Assembly: GCA_964423615.1 (NCBI GenBank)
Contig: CAYRFQ010000030.1
Location: 1 to 64,000, forward strand
Length of the DNA: 64,000 nucleotides
Reading direction: 5' to 3'
From: CAYRFQ01 sp964423615
GTDB lineage: Bacteria; Planctomycetota; Planctomycetia; Gemmatales; Gemmataceae
Part shown: in pieces, positions 37,688 through 45,990 of the stretch
Layout of the letters: the number at the start of each line of letters is the position of its first letter
How positions within the stretch are numbered: position 1 is the stretch's first letter
Translations under genes and position numbers: made by a program
The notes under the pieces: generated by a model
What the model was told of the DNA's origin: nothing
Database searches by the model: none
What the model saw: only the letters and a program-made list of their open reading frames with translations

Positions 37688-37921
37688 TCGACCCGTTCGC
37701 CTTTGGAATGCGTTCACCTCGGAAGCGTCACCCAGTTTCACATAAGGCTTGTCCCAACGAAGCAGGATTGAGATCGCGAACCAATGAAGATCTTCGAGTG
37801 AACTAACCCGTTGAAGGATCGATTCGATGGGATGCTTGAGAACGCACTTGAGGTGTTTTCTGGACTTTGTCGGAACAGTCGTCCAGGGTTCCTTCGAGGT
37901 CGAAATGAGAAAGGCAAAACG

Positions 37922-38467
37922 ATGAAGTGGGAACCTACGCAAATCCCTGATGTTCTCACGATTACTCCTCCGTTCTTCGGCGATGATCGAGGTTTTTTTA
38001 TGGTCAGTCACGAGGCTCGATCCTTCGCCAAAGCAGGATTGGAATATTCCTTCGTTCAGGATAACCACTCAGGATCGAAGGAAGGAACGCTGCGTGGGTT
38101 GCATTATCAAATCCAACACCCACAAGGGAAATTGGTTTGGGCCATTGCAGGTGAGGTATTCGACGTGGCCGTGGACATCCGCCAGAGTTCACCAACGTTC
38201 GGTCAGTGGGTAGGAGTTCGTCTGTCGGCCGAGAACCGCCAGCAAGTTTGGGTGCCGCCCGGTTTTGCTCACGGTTTTTATGTCATGAGCGAGTGGGCCG
38301 AAGTGATGTACAAAGTCACCGACATCTACGCCCCGGAACACGAACGAACTATTTTGTGGAATGATCCCCAGTTAAATATTGTCTGGCCGACTCAAGGTCA
38401 GACGCCGCTTCTCTCGGAGAAGGACAAGGGTGGGAAGTTCCTCAAAGAAGCTGAGTTGTTTGATTAA
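37922..38467 (+). CDS. rfbC: dTDP-4-dehydrorhamnose 3,5-epimerase
   Basis: This 181-residue cupin-fold epimerase has catalytic His61 in LRGLHYQ and the active-site Tyr130 in AEVMYKVTD. VPPGFAHGFYV at about 111-121 is also conserved. The frame is open from 37811, but the ATG at 37922 with GAGAAAGG upstream gives the usual family length of about 180 residues, so the longer form is rejected. It acts on dTDP-4-keto-6-deoxyglucose in the dTDP-L-rhamnose pathway, together with the upstream rfbA. Confidence 0.95.
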   Translation: MKWEPTQIPDVLTITPPFFGDDRGFFMVSHEARSFAKAGLEYSFVQDNHSGSKEGTLRGLHYQIQHPQGKLVWAIAGEVFDVAVDIRQSSPTFGQWVGVRLSAENRQQVWVPPGFAHGFYVMSEWAEVMYKVTDIYAPEHERTILWNDPQLNIVWPTQGQTPLLSEKDKGGKFLKEAELFD

Positions 38468-38498
38468 GACCTCCAGAACAAAAAAATTACAAGGTCTT
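38466..38498 (+). terminator. Possible weak terminator after rfbC
   Basis: AAGACCT at 38466-38472 can pair with AGGTCTT at 38492-38498 across a 19-nt A-rich loop, overlapping the rfbC stop codon. Only three T residues follow, so termination would be weak. Confidence 0.3.
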
Positions 38499-38946
38499 TC
38501 GTGTCGACGAATATCGGGATCATGACTTTGCCGTACGGTCTCCCAAGTACCGACCGACTTGGAATAAGACGAACCGAAAGCGACGAGCTTGCCATGGGCG
38601 CCTGCGTTTGCTTGTCCATCGCGTTTTATCTGCCGTACAATCTCCACCTCTTGCCGAGCCTATCTCAAAACAAACCAAAGCGTTTTGGGCATCCGTGGAG
38701 ACACCCTTGCTCGGGAAATTTTGTTGCCTTGACGTTGTTGGGCATCTCTGTTGGTTAGAGAAATACGACGGGCAGTGCCTTTCTGTTTGTCTATCGGCAT
38801 GGCTTCGGATAGGTGGCAATTCCAAAATCTCGAAGAACAGTCAGGAAATGATGGACTCCTGGAAATTTTTTAGAGCGAGATGTAACTACCAGGTTTTCCG
38901 AAGAAGTACTTTTTCACAACCTCGACCACCGTTTGACAGGTGATTG
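38499..38946. other. Intergenic gap before a glycosyltransferase gene
   Basis: About 450 bases without a supported gene. Open frames at 38501-38758 and 38608-38943 have no ribosome binding sites and no protein-like patterns. I see no repeat or clear promoter. Confidence 0.4.
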
Positions 38947-40194
38947 ATGAGCCAACTCAACGACTCGATGGCGAGCCAAGGTGACCCAAATTTTTCGCGA
39001 GGTCTCCAATCGATGCCCAATGAAGTCCACGATCAAAGAGGAGTCCGGTTGGCGGTCCTTTGTGATTACCCGGAAGAGAACTGGCCCAGCATGGACTTGG
39101 CCGCGGAAATGTTATTTCACGGGCTTCAAAGCGGACACAGCAACCGATTTCATGTTCGGAAGGTCTGTCCAGAGTTTCGGCATCGATTTACGCGTGCGCC
39201 GTGGCTTGGCCGTCGGAAATTGGTCCGCAACGCGGACAGACTTCTCAATCGGATGTGGTACTATCCGAAGTACTTGAAACGGCTTGTCCACGAGTTCGAC
39301 TTTTTTCATTTGTGTGACCACAGTTACTCGCAGCTGATTCATGTTCTGCCACCAGAACGGACCGGTGTCTTTTGCCATGATCTGGACACATTTCGGTCGG
39401 TTCTCGAACCAGAGAAAGACAAACGACCTCGGTGGTATCGAATGATGACCCGCCGGGTTCTCAAAGGATTCGAGAAAGCAGCGATCGTTTTCCACTCGAC
39501 CAACTTTATTCGGGAAGAAATTCTCAAGTTTGGTCTGGTGGCCCCGGAGAAACTCGTTCTGGCTCCACTTGGGGCCTCACCGGAGTTTACGCCCAGTAGT
39601 GAAGGGAACGATTTGCTCCCCGACTCAAAGCTGCAAGACGCCCCCTACGTTCTGCACGTTGGGAGTTGCATTCCCCGCAAGCGAATGGACGTACTGTTGG
39701 AAGTGTTTGCAACCGTTCGGAAGGCTCACCCTGACTTACTGTTGGCCAAAGTTGGCGGTCCTTGGACGGCGGAACAGCAAGAACTTTTGGAGCGGCTTGA
39801 TCTGGGTAACTCGATCGTCCAGATGGGAGGGTTAACTCGCGAGCAGATAGCAGGACTCTACCGACAGGCGAAGATTGTTTTAATGCCCAGTGAGGCCGAG
39901 GGCCTCGGGCTGCCAGTAATCGAGGCTTTGGCGTGTGGTGCTGTTGTTGTGGCTTCGGACATTCCTGTGTTTCGGGAAGTCGGGGAAGATGCCGTTGTCT
40001 ATTGTCCGCTTGCAGACGTGCCGGTGTGGTCGGCCACGGTGGACAAAATCCTCTCCGGGACAATGTCGGTTCCGACTCCGGAACAACGGGCTTCGCGAGC
40101 GAAATTGTATTCGTGGGAGAGTCACTGCAAGAAGATTCTCGCGGGGTACGAGCGACTCATGGGGAAGGTGTCCTTCGCGGCACCTTCGGCTTGA
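38947..40194 (+). CDS. GT4-family glycosyltransferase
   Basis: This 415-residue GT-B enzyme has a polar about 30-residue N-terminus, then RLAVLCDYPEENWPSMDL, HVGSCIPRKRMDVLLEV at about 236-252 and the donor E-x7-E region SEAEGLGLPVIEALACGAVV near 316-335. The ATG at 38947 follows an in-frame TTG at 38944; either could serve. A hairpin with the stop codon in its loop (40182-40201) separates it from the next glycosyltransferase gene 18 bp on. Confidence 0.87.
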   Translation: MSQLNDSMASQGDPNFSRGLQSMPNEVHDQRGVRLAVLCDYPEENWPSMDLAAEMLFHGLQSGHSNRFHVRKVCPEFRHRFTRAPWLGRRKLVRNADRLLNRMWYYPKYLKRLVHEFDFFHLCDHSYSQLIHVLPPERTGVFCHDLDTFRSVLEPEKDKRPRWYRMMTRRVLKGFEKAAIVFHSTNFIREEILKFGLVAPEKLVLAPLGASPEFTPSSEGNDLLPDSKLQDAPYVLHVGSCIPRKRMDVLLEVFATVRKAHPDLLLAKVGGPWTAEQQELLERLDLGNSIVQMGGLTREQIAGLYRQAKIVLMPSEAEGLGLPVIEALACGAVVVASDIPVFREVGEDAVVYCPLADVPVWSATVDKILSGTMSVPTPEQRASRAKLYSWESHCKKILAGYERLMGKVSFAAPSA

Positions 40195-40201
40195 CGAAGG
40201 T
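40182..40201 (+). other. Hairpin spanning a stop codon between two GT genes
   Basis: ACCTTCG (40182-40188) and CGAAGGT (40195-40201) form a perfect 7-bp stem with a 6-nt loop that contains the TGA stop of the upstream gene. The 3' arm includes GAAGG, which may act as ribosome binding sequence for the GTG at 40213. There is no T-tract, so it is not a terminator; a role in coupling is speculative. Confidence 0.35.
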
Positions 40202-40212
40202 AACAGGTTCCT

Positions 40213-41427
40213 GTGAAGGTTTTATTTCTCAACACGACAGGCTCTCTCGGTGGTGCTGAAAGGGTCTTGCTTTCGATCTTGGCGGCTCTACGAGAGACGG
40301 AGTGTCGGCCTCACTTGTTGACGTTGGAGGAGGGGCCTTTGCTCTCTGCGGCGTCGGAATTGGGCGCGGAAATCGAGGTCCTCCCTTTACCTGAGGCAGT
40401 CGCCACGTTAGGCGATAGCCAGATGGCGAGCGGTTCGGAAAAGCGGAACTACTGGGGGTGGCTGTCTCGGATTGCGGCTGCGGTGCCGGCGGGTTTTCGT
40501 TTCTCGCAAGAGTTAGGACGACGTGTGCGTCAATTGAAGCCAGATGTGATTCATTCGAATGGAATCAAGACGCATTTGTTGACTGGATTGACAAGAACAT
40601 CGGACATCCCTGTGGTCTGGCACGTTCACGACTTTTATGGTGCCCGCCCCCTGATTAAACGGATCTTGAAATACTCCGCCAAAGGGGTTCGTCGAGCAAT
40701 TGCGATTTCGCAAGCCGTTGCAACGGACTTCGGTACGGTCTTACCGCGGATTCCTGTACGTGTGATCTACAACGCCATCGACGTGGATGAGTTTTGTCCC
40801 AAAGAAGGCGACGTGGGTTGGCTCGATCGAGAAGCTAGGTTCGATCCTCAGCCTGATGAAACAATTCGAGTCGGCTTGGTCGCTACCTATGCGCGTTGGA
40901 AAGGGCAGGATGTTTTTCTCAAGGCAGCGTCGGCAGTGCGAGAACATCAGCCAAATTTACCTGTAAAGTTTTACGTGATAGGCGGACCAATTTACAAAAC
41001 ACAAGGGTCGCAGTTTTCCCAAGAAGAATTACGTCGGTTGGCTCAACAGCTGGGTATTTCGGATTGTGTAGGGTTTGTGAATTTCCAACCACGGCCGTCT
41101 CTTGCTTTCCAGGCATTGGATATTGTCGTGCACGCGAGTACCAAACCCGAGCCTTTCGGATTGACGATTGTAGAAGCGATGGGTTGTGGTAAGGCTGTCA
41201 TTGCGAGTGCCGAGGGGGGGGCGAGAGAGTTATTCCAAGCTGAGGAGGCCATTGGAGTTACACCGAGAGACCCGAAGGCCTTGCAAGAGGCCATCGTCCG
41301 GTTGGCCCAAAATCCTGAACTTCGTCGACGACAGGGAAAGCAAGCGCGACGAGCGGTTCTAGAAAGGTTTTCCCAAAACCGAATTGCCGCTGAGATCACA
41401 AACCTCTACGGTGAAATTCGGGTTTAG
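40213..41427 (+). CDS. GT4-family glycosyltransferase
   Basis: This 404-residue GT-B enzyme has LNTTGSLGGAERVLLSIL at about 6-23, VGLVATYARWKGQDVFLKA at about 219-237, GFVNFQPRP at about 290-298 and the E-x7-E region KPEPFGLTIVEAMGCGKAVI at about 314-333. It starts at a GTG. Its 3' part has a decayed tandem copy immediately downstream (41550-41972). The cognate sugar is unknown. Confidence 0.88.
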   Translation: MKVLFLNTTGSLGGAERVLLSILAALRETECRPHLLTLEEGPLLSAASELGAEIEVLPLPEAVATLGDSQMASGSEKRNYWGWLSRIAAAVPAGFRFSQELGRRVRQLKPDVIHSNGIKTHLLTGLTRTSDIPVVWHVHDFYGARPLIKRILKYSAKGVRRAIAISQAVATDFGTVLPRIPVRVIYNAIDVDEFCPKEGDVGWLDREARFDPQPDETIRVGLVATYARWKGQDVFLKAASAVREHQPNLPVKFYVIGGPIYKTQGSQFSQEELRRLAQQLGISDCVGFVNFQPRPSLAFQALDIVVHASTKPEPFGLTIVEAMGCGKAVIASAEGGARELFQAEEAIGVTPRDPKALQEAIVRLAQNPELRRRQGKQARRAVLERFSQNRIAAEITNLYGEIRV

Positions 41428-41549
41428 GTCTCTTGTGCCGGTGGATCAGAACTGAGACTTGTACTTACAATGGTGACATGATGTTAGCAACGCGTCAATT
41501 TCGCATGGGTGAGTGTTGACCGTATGAGCGGTCAAGAAAGCTGGCCAAA

Positions 41550-41972
41550 ATCGATTTACGATAACATCGCAGCCGTTTTGATTGGTGACTTGCTCAAGTG
41601 TTACCAGAAGGATCGAAGACCTCCGTTTTATGTAGGGTTTGTGAATTTAGCATCTTGTCCGTCGCTTGGTTTCCAGGTACCGGACCTAGTATTGCCTGGG
41701 CGTCTCAACCCGGAGCGTTTGGACTCACGATTGTGGAAGCGATAAGCTGTGGCTGGGCGGTCATTGGGAGTGCCGAGGGCGGAGTTGCAGATAATTCCAA
41801 ACTGATGAAACCATTGAAGTTACGACGAAATCTTAGAAAACCCGACGGTCCAAGGGGTCCAGAATCTCGAGGTCTGCGATCGGTTGCGAGATCAAAATGG
41901 ATGACGATTTTTCGAAAGATTTTGCTGAAAATAGGTTGCCACTGAGTTGGCCAATTTCTACGTTGAGGCTCG
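41550..41972 (+). pseudogene. Decayed tandem copy of the upstream glycosyltransferase 3' half
   Basis: Pieces of the preceding gene recur in order but in different frames. GFVNLASCPSLGFQ corresponds to GFVNFQPRPSLAFQ. FGLTIVEAISCGWAVIGSAE corresponds to FGLTIVEAMGCGKAVIASAE. The final bases (CCACTGAG...ACGTTGAG..CGG, about 41938-41972) match the 3' end of the intact gene. At the DNA level the match starts near ATTTACGATAACATCGCAG (about 41553). The two protein matches are in different frames, so the copy is frameshifted and lacks the 5' half. It is a remnant of a tandem duplication. Confidence 0.85.
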
Positions 41973-42138
41973 GATTCAAATTTACTGTATATCTAGATAG
42001 AAATGTGGATTTTTCCTCATACTTCGATTTGGACTAAGCGATTTGTCCAAACCAAATCACTTGTTTATGTTCTTGTACCTTATGGAATGGATCGAATCGT
42101 TTTCGCCCATTCGCCCCCCTAGAAAGGAGTTTTGAACG
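41973..42138. other. AT-rich upstream region of the 95-residue protein
   Basis: Non-coding stretch between the pseudogene and the small membrane protein. It ends in an excellent ribosome site (AAAGGAG at 42122-42128). A promoter for the small gene is expected here, but no box can be assigned with confidence. Confidence 0.4.
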
Positions 42139-42426
42139 ATGAAGGTTGCGTTTTGGAAACGAGCTGGTGTGGCCATCCTTACCACTGTCGCTCTCGTTGC
42201 TGTTTTGGTCGCGTCTGTCAATCTCTTCGGTACCGGCGCTGACGCCGACACCGGAACCAACAACCCAGCGTTGCACCTTGTGTATCCTGTTGCCAAAGCT
42301 GAAGCTGAGGCTAACGACGACCCAACTAGCGAGGAAGTTGTTCTCGAAAACTGGTTCTACACGAACAAGAAAAAAGCTGGTGGCGGTGGGGACGGTGACG
42401 ACGACGAAGACACTCCTATCAAGTAA
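42139..42426 (+). CDS. Small single-pass membrane or secreted protein, unrecognised
   Basis: This 95-residue protein starts MKVAFWKRAG followed by a hydrophobic segment (about residues 9-30), so it is membrane-anchored or secreted. The rest is polar: an Ala/Glu-rich stretch (KAEAEANDD), ENWFYTNKKK, and a low-complexity Gly then Asp/Glu tail (GGGGDGDDDEDTPIK). AAAGGAG lies 10 nt before the ATG, and a strong stem-loop terminator follows 36 bp after the stop, so it is probably a monocistronic gene expressed independently of its neighbours. The acidic tail could bind cations. I recognise no family. It is not an exosortase substrate by any known signal, because the hydrophobic segment is N-terminal. 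Confidence 0.8.
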   Translation: MKVAFWKRAGVAILTTVALVAVLVASVNLFGTGADADTGTNNPALHLVYPVAKAEAEANDDPTSEEVVLENWFYTNKKKAGGGGDGDDDEDTPIK

Positions 42427-42461
42427 ACTGGTCTCTCCCAGGAAGATCGAATTAGAACGAT

Positions 42462-42497
42462 GGGGCCATCACCCGACGGTCGTTGGCCCCTTTCTTT
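42462..42497 (+). terminator. Intrinsic terminator of the 95-residue protein gene
   Basis: GGGGCCA at 42462-42468 pairs with TGGCCCC at 42484-42490. The loop contains a further 3-bp stem (ACC at 42471-42473 with GGT at 42478-42480). It is followed by TTTCTTT. Strong GC stem plus T-rich tail makes this a convincing terminator; it may also act on the minus strand. Confidence 0.8.
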
Positions 42498-42509
42498 GCA
42501 TTTGAACTT

Positions 42510-43009
42510 TCACTGCAATTTGCCACTGGTAGATTTCCATTCAAAGATTTCTTCGACACGTTTTCCATTCGCACATTGAATATTCTGCGACGATTTGACT
42601 CCGGAAGAGTCGGTCGGAAGTGAGGCAATAATGAACCTTCTGTAATCGAACCAGATTCGAGTCTGTGGCTTGCATTTCGGCTCGAGGGCAATCCAACTGA
42701 ACCAATGCTGTTCCGATGACAGCGCGATTCCAGATCGAAAGACATTGCCTTGTGTACTTTGAGAGTCCAGAAACTTGTAGGCTGACCCTCCACACTCCAA
42801 AATGGAAGTAAAACTGGACGAAATCCCACTTTCCATTTTCTACATCTCGACAGCATCGGCTCGCCGAACGAATACACCAACTCCTCTAACATTTGCAAGC
42901 CACGGAGAAGACATGACTTTCTTTCGTTGGCTTCGCTGAAAGCAATAGGGTACACGATTGCAGTGGAGATGGCCTGCGGAACAAAGTGGCTAGGAGTTGG
43001 GAGTTTCAT
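42510..43009 (-). pseudogene. Possible broken minus-strand gene, unrecognised
   Basis: Two minus-strand frames here read like protein. One starts at an ATG at 43009 (MKLPTPSHFVPQAIS...) and runs to about 42840. The other covers 42836 down to 42510 (IALSSEQHWFSWIALEP, ASLPTDSSGVKSS, VEEIFEWKS). They are in different frames that meet near 42840, as a single frameshift would produce. The second ends just short of the stem-loop at 42462-42497, which could terminate it from the other side. There is no good ribosome site at 43009 and no recognised domain, so this may equally be non-coding. Confidence 0.3.
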
Positions 43010-43034
43010 GTGACACCAGGAAAAGGCTGAGAAA

Positions 43035-45731
43035 ATGAGGCAGAAACTAGTTCGTGTAGTCCAAGGCGTCATGGAAGGCACTCTTTTGGTTCTGGTTTGT
43101 CTCTCACCTTGGGCTCTTGGGAGCATTCCACCCCTTTTTCACTTTTGCCTCTATGTTGGGTTAGGTGCTCTGTTGTTTTTGTGGGCCGTGCGAATGCTTG
43201 CCGAATGGCGTTTTCGGTGGGTTCACAGTCCGGTAGCCTTTTGTCTGGTGGGGCTGTTTCTTCTGGGTTTCTTCCAAACCATTCCTTTGTCGGACTCCTT
43301 GTTGGGTTGGCTTTCGCCAGCGACGGCAGAGTTCTATGCAGACTTTTTACCTGGTCAACGCGAAACATTCGCGGACGGAACGACTATTCCTCAAGTTGCC
43401 GAGGCGGGCCGGACGTTGAGTCTCTATCCCGGCGCAACGAAGCGGCTGTTAAGTTCGCTGTTGGCAATGCTTTTGTTGTTTGTAGTTGTTCGTAATAACA
43501 TCACTTCTCCCCAGAGCCTGCGGCGTTTGAGCTTGGCCGTTGTGATCAACGGTTCGCTTATGGGTCTGTTCGGAGTCATTCAATATTACACGACGGAGCG
43601 AGGAATAATCTACTGGGTCCTGCAATCGCGGGGTTCGGTGTTTGGCCCTTACATCAACAAAAATTTTTGTGCGTTCTACTTGAACTTGTGTATTGGGTTG
43701 GGCGTGGGCTGGTTCCTCTTCTGGTGGGAAAAGAAGCCGCAGCGTGCGGGCACTCAAGGAGCTGCAATGTCCCTGTTGCCCGGTGGTGTCAGACCATTGA
43801 CGGCGCAGGGAGATCTGCTCAACAGGCCTGAGTTACTGGGAGTATGTTTGCTGCTAGCACTGATGATGGGGTGTGTAGTATTTAGCCAATCACGGGGCGG
43901 AACGTTGGCTCTGTTGTCTGGTACGGTGGTAGGCGGATTGTTGTTGGTCAAGGCGACGGGTCGTTGGACAAAACTTTTCCTGCCGTTGTTATTGTTGGCT
44001 CTGCTGCTTCCTGTCATTTTTTGGTTTGGTCTGGAGCAAGTCACAAATCGCTATTCTGGGTTATGGTCGGGTGAGGCGATGGACAACTCACGTTGGACGA
44101 TTTGGTTCAACTCGTTGCGAGTCGGGAAGGACTACCCCTTGTTGGGTACGGGATATGGGACGTTCGGGCAGGTGGAGCAGCTGGGGTGGCAAATTGGTCA
44201 TCAAGGTGCGTCCAATCCGGTCTATGCTCACAATGAATACGTGGAAGCATTCGTAGAAGGGGGCGCGGTTAGGCTGTTCCTGAGTTTGCTAATCATTGGG
44301 CTGGGCTACCATTCGGGACTCCGAGCCATCGACCGGACGGCTGATTTACGGACGAGAGGACTCGCGGTGGGATGCCTTTGGGCGTTCACCACGGTCGTGA
44401 TCCACAGCGTCTTTAGTTTCGGTATTCACGCGCCAGCGAACGCCTTGTTGGCGACCGTCATTTTGGCCCACCTCGGAGCGTTGGGGAGAACTCAGCCCGA
44501 ATCAGTCGGCACGACCTCGGGTTCGTCAACCAAGAATATTGAGCGCGACCAAAACTCCAACCAAACAGAAGAGTCCAAACCCGGCTTGGCTCTTGGTGGC
44601 CCTGTTCCTCTGGTGGCGTCAGCCGTTTTTCTTGTGTTGGGGTGGGTAATTTGCCTGAACGGTTGGAAATGGTATATGGGGGAGCGTTTCTACCTCGATG
44701 CTGTAGTGCGGGTGCAAAAGCAACTCACACCAGACTCCCACAAAGTCATCTCCTCCCTGAAAGGTGCCGTGGCCTGGGTACCACAGGAGGCCAATTGGCA
44801 TGCATCCTTGGCCAGAAACTACCACATAGCGTATCGCGCAGATTCACGTCGGTGGAAAGAACCTGTTGACTCCCGGAATGGCCTTCGAATGACGACATCT
44901 CTCGCGGCCTTGAGTTGCAGCGGACAGTCGCGTGTGTTTGTTGTTGCGGCCATCCTTGCGCGTTGGGAGAAGGCCTCCGAAGAAGCTAGAACCAAGGACA
45001 AGCAAGCTCGCGAAAAGTATCTGATTCCTGGCTTGAAACATTGCGTGTTGTCTCGTGATCTCTGCCCCCTTTTCAATGGACCGCATGTGATGATTGCCGC
45101 TTACCCCGAAGAGTTTGATCCCGTTGTTGCTCCCATCACCTATCTCGAGCGTGCTCGGAAAGTGCGGCCTGTCAATCCTGAGTTGTGGTACCTCAGTGGA
45201 GTCGAAGAAAACAAGGTCGGGCACAGGAACAAGGCGCTGGCTTGTTGGAAACGATCGCTCTTGTGTTCTGGTGAGTTCTGCGGCCGAATCGTGAAACAGT
45301 GTCAACAGATGGGATGCGACTCGAAAGAGGTGATGGCGCTTCTTCCTCCTGCTCCGCTCCTCATCGTCGAAGCTGGATTGACGCTTTATCCCGACGACCC
45401 AGAGAAGCAACAGCCTTTCTGGACCGAAGCTTTGGTTCACCTGAAGGATATTAAGGGGCCCAAAGCGGCCGAGTTATGGCACCTTAAGGGAAGAGCTCAC
45501 GAGACATTGGGGCAAATTCCAGAGTCATTGCAAGCCTACAAGGCAGCTCTCACCCGAGACCGCCGTCAGCTGGAATGGCGCTATCATTATGTTAAGTTGC
45601 TTTTTGAGACCGAACGATACCCGCAAGCGAAAACGGAGGTCAAGATATTACTGCGTGGGGCTCGTCGCGATAGAAGGTTTGTAGCCTTGTATGATGACAT
45701 CAAGCGGGCCATCAGAGAACGAGGAAGATAA
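43035..45731 (+). CDS. O-antigen ligase/polymerase family protein with a long TPR-like tail
   Basis: The 898-residue protein has about ten to twelve membrane segments in residues 1-475 with a Wzy_C/WaaL-type core: FSQSRGGTLALLSG at about 281-294, the periplasmic loop with NSLRVGKDYPLLGTGYGTFG, and AHNEYVEAFVEGGAVRL, which hold the conserved Arg and His positions. A further hydrophobic segment at about 530-550 leads into a soluble helical tail of about 350 residues with TPR-like repeats (for example ELWHLKGRAHETLGQIPESL). It is the second polymerase/ligase-like protein of the locus. It could polymerise units or ligate finished EPS to an anchor. The ATG at 43035 follows AAAGG. Confidence 0.86.
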   Translation: MRQKLVRVVQGVMEGTLLVLVCLSPWALGSIPPLFHFCLYVGLGALLFLWAVRMLAEWRFRWVHSPVAFCLVGLFLLGFFQTIPLSDSLLGWLSPATAEFYADFLPGQRETFADGTTIPQVAEAGRTLSLYPGATKRLLSSLLAMLLLFVVVRNNITSPQSLRRLSLAVVINGSLMGLFGVIQYYTTERGIIYWVLQSRGSVFGPYINKNFCAFYLNLCIGLGVGWFLFWWEKKPQRAGTQGAAMSLLPGGVRPLTAQGDLLNRPELLGVCLLLALMMGCVVFSQSRGGTLALLSGTVVGGLLLVKATGRWTKLFLPLLLLALLLPVIFWFGLEQVTNRYSGLWSGEAMDNSRWTIWFNSLRVGKDYPLLGTGYGTFGQVEQLGWQIGHQGASNPVYAHNEYVEAFVEGGAVRLFLSLLIIGLGYHSGLRAIDRTADLRTRGLAVGCLWAFTTVVIHSVFSFGIHAPANALLATVILAHLGALGRTQPESVGTTSGSSTKNIERDQNSNQTEESKPGLALGGPVPLVASAVFLVLGWVICLNGWKWYMGERFYLDAVVRVQKQLTPDSHKVISSLKGAVAWVPQEANWHASLARNYHIAYRADSRRWKEPVDSRNGLRMTTSLAALSCSGQSRVFVVAAILARWEKASEEARTKDKQAREKYLIPGLKHCVLSRDLCPLFNGPHVMIAAYPEEFDPVVAPITYLERARKVRPVNPELWYLSGVEENKVGHRNKALACWKRSLLCSGEFCGRIVKQCQQMGCDSKEVMALLPPAPLLIVEAGLTLYPDDPEKQQPFWTEALVHLKDIKGPKAAELWHLKGRAHETLGQIPESLQAYKAALTRDRRQLEWRYHYVKLLFETERYPQAKTEVKILLRGARRDRRFVALYDDIKRAIRERGR

Positions 45732-45990
45732 GAAAATGTGGGGTTGATACGTTGGATGGTGTACCATCGCTCTTTGTCTATACCCTCGGACAAGATCGTA
45801 CATGTCTTTTGTTGGTGTGCCGTCGCTAGGCGTTACCTTACCTTTTCACACCCCACAAAAAATGGAATGGCATACATTTGGCCGCCTCTTTCCAATAGAC
45901 AACTTTTCACCAGGCCGATCCAGGGAACTGTGTCCAATACAGTCGAAAAAGGACCTTCAGAACGCGTTTGCAACCAATCGGAGGGGAGGA

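Noticed and set aside
36830..38068. Minus-strand open frames across rfbA and the rfbA-rfbC gap
   Set aside because: They are antisense to rfbA and rfbC, whose motifs are unmistakable.
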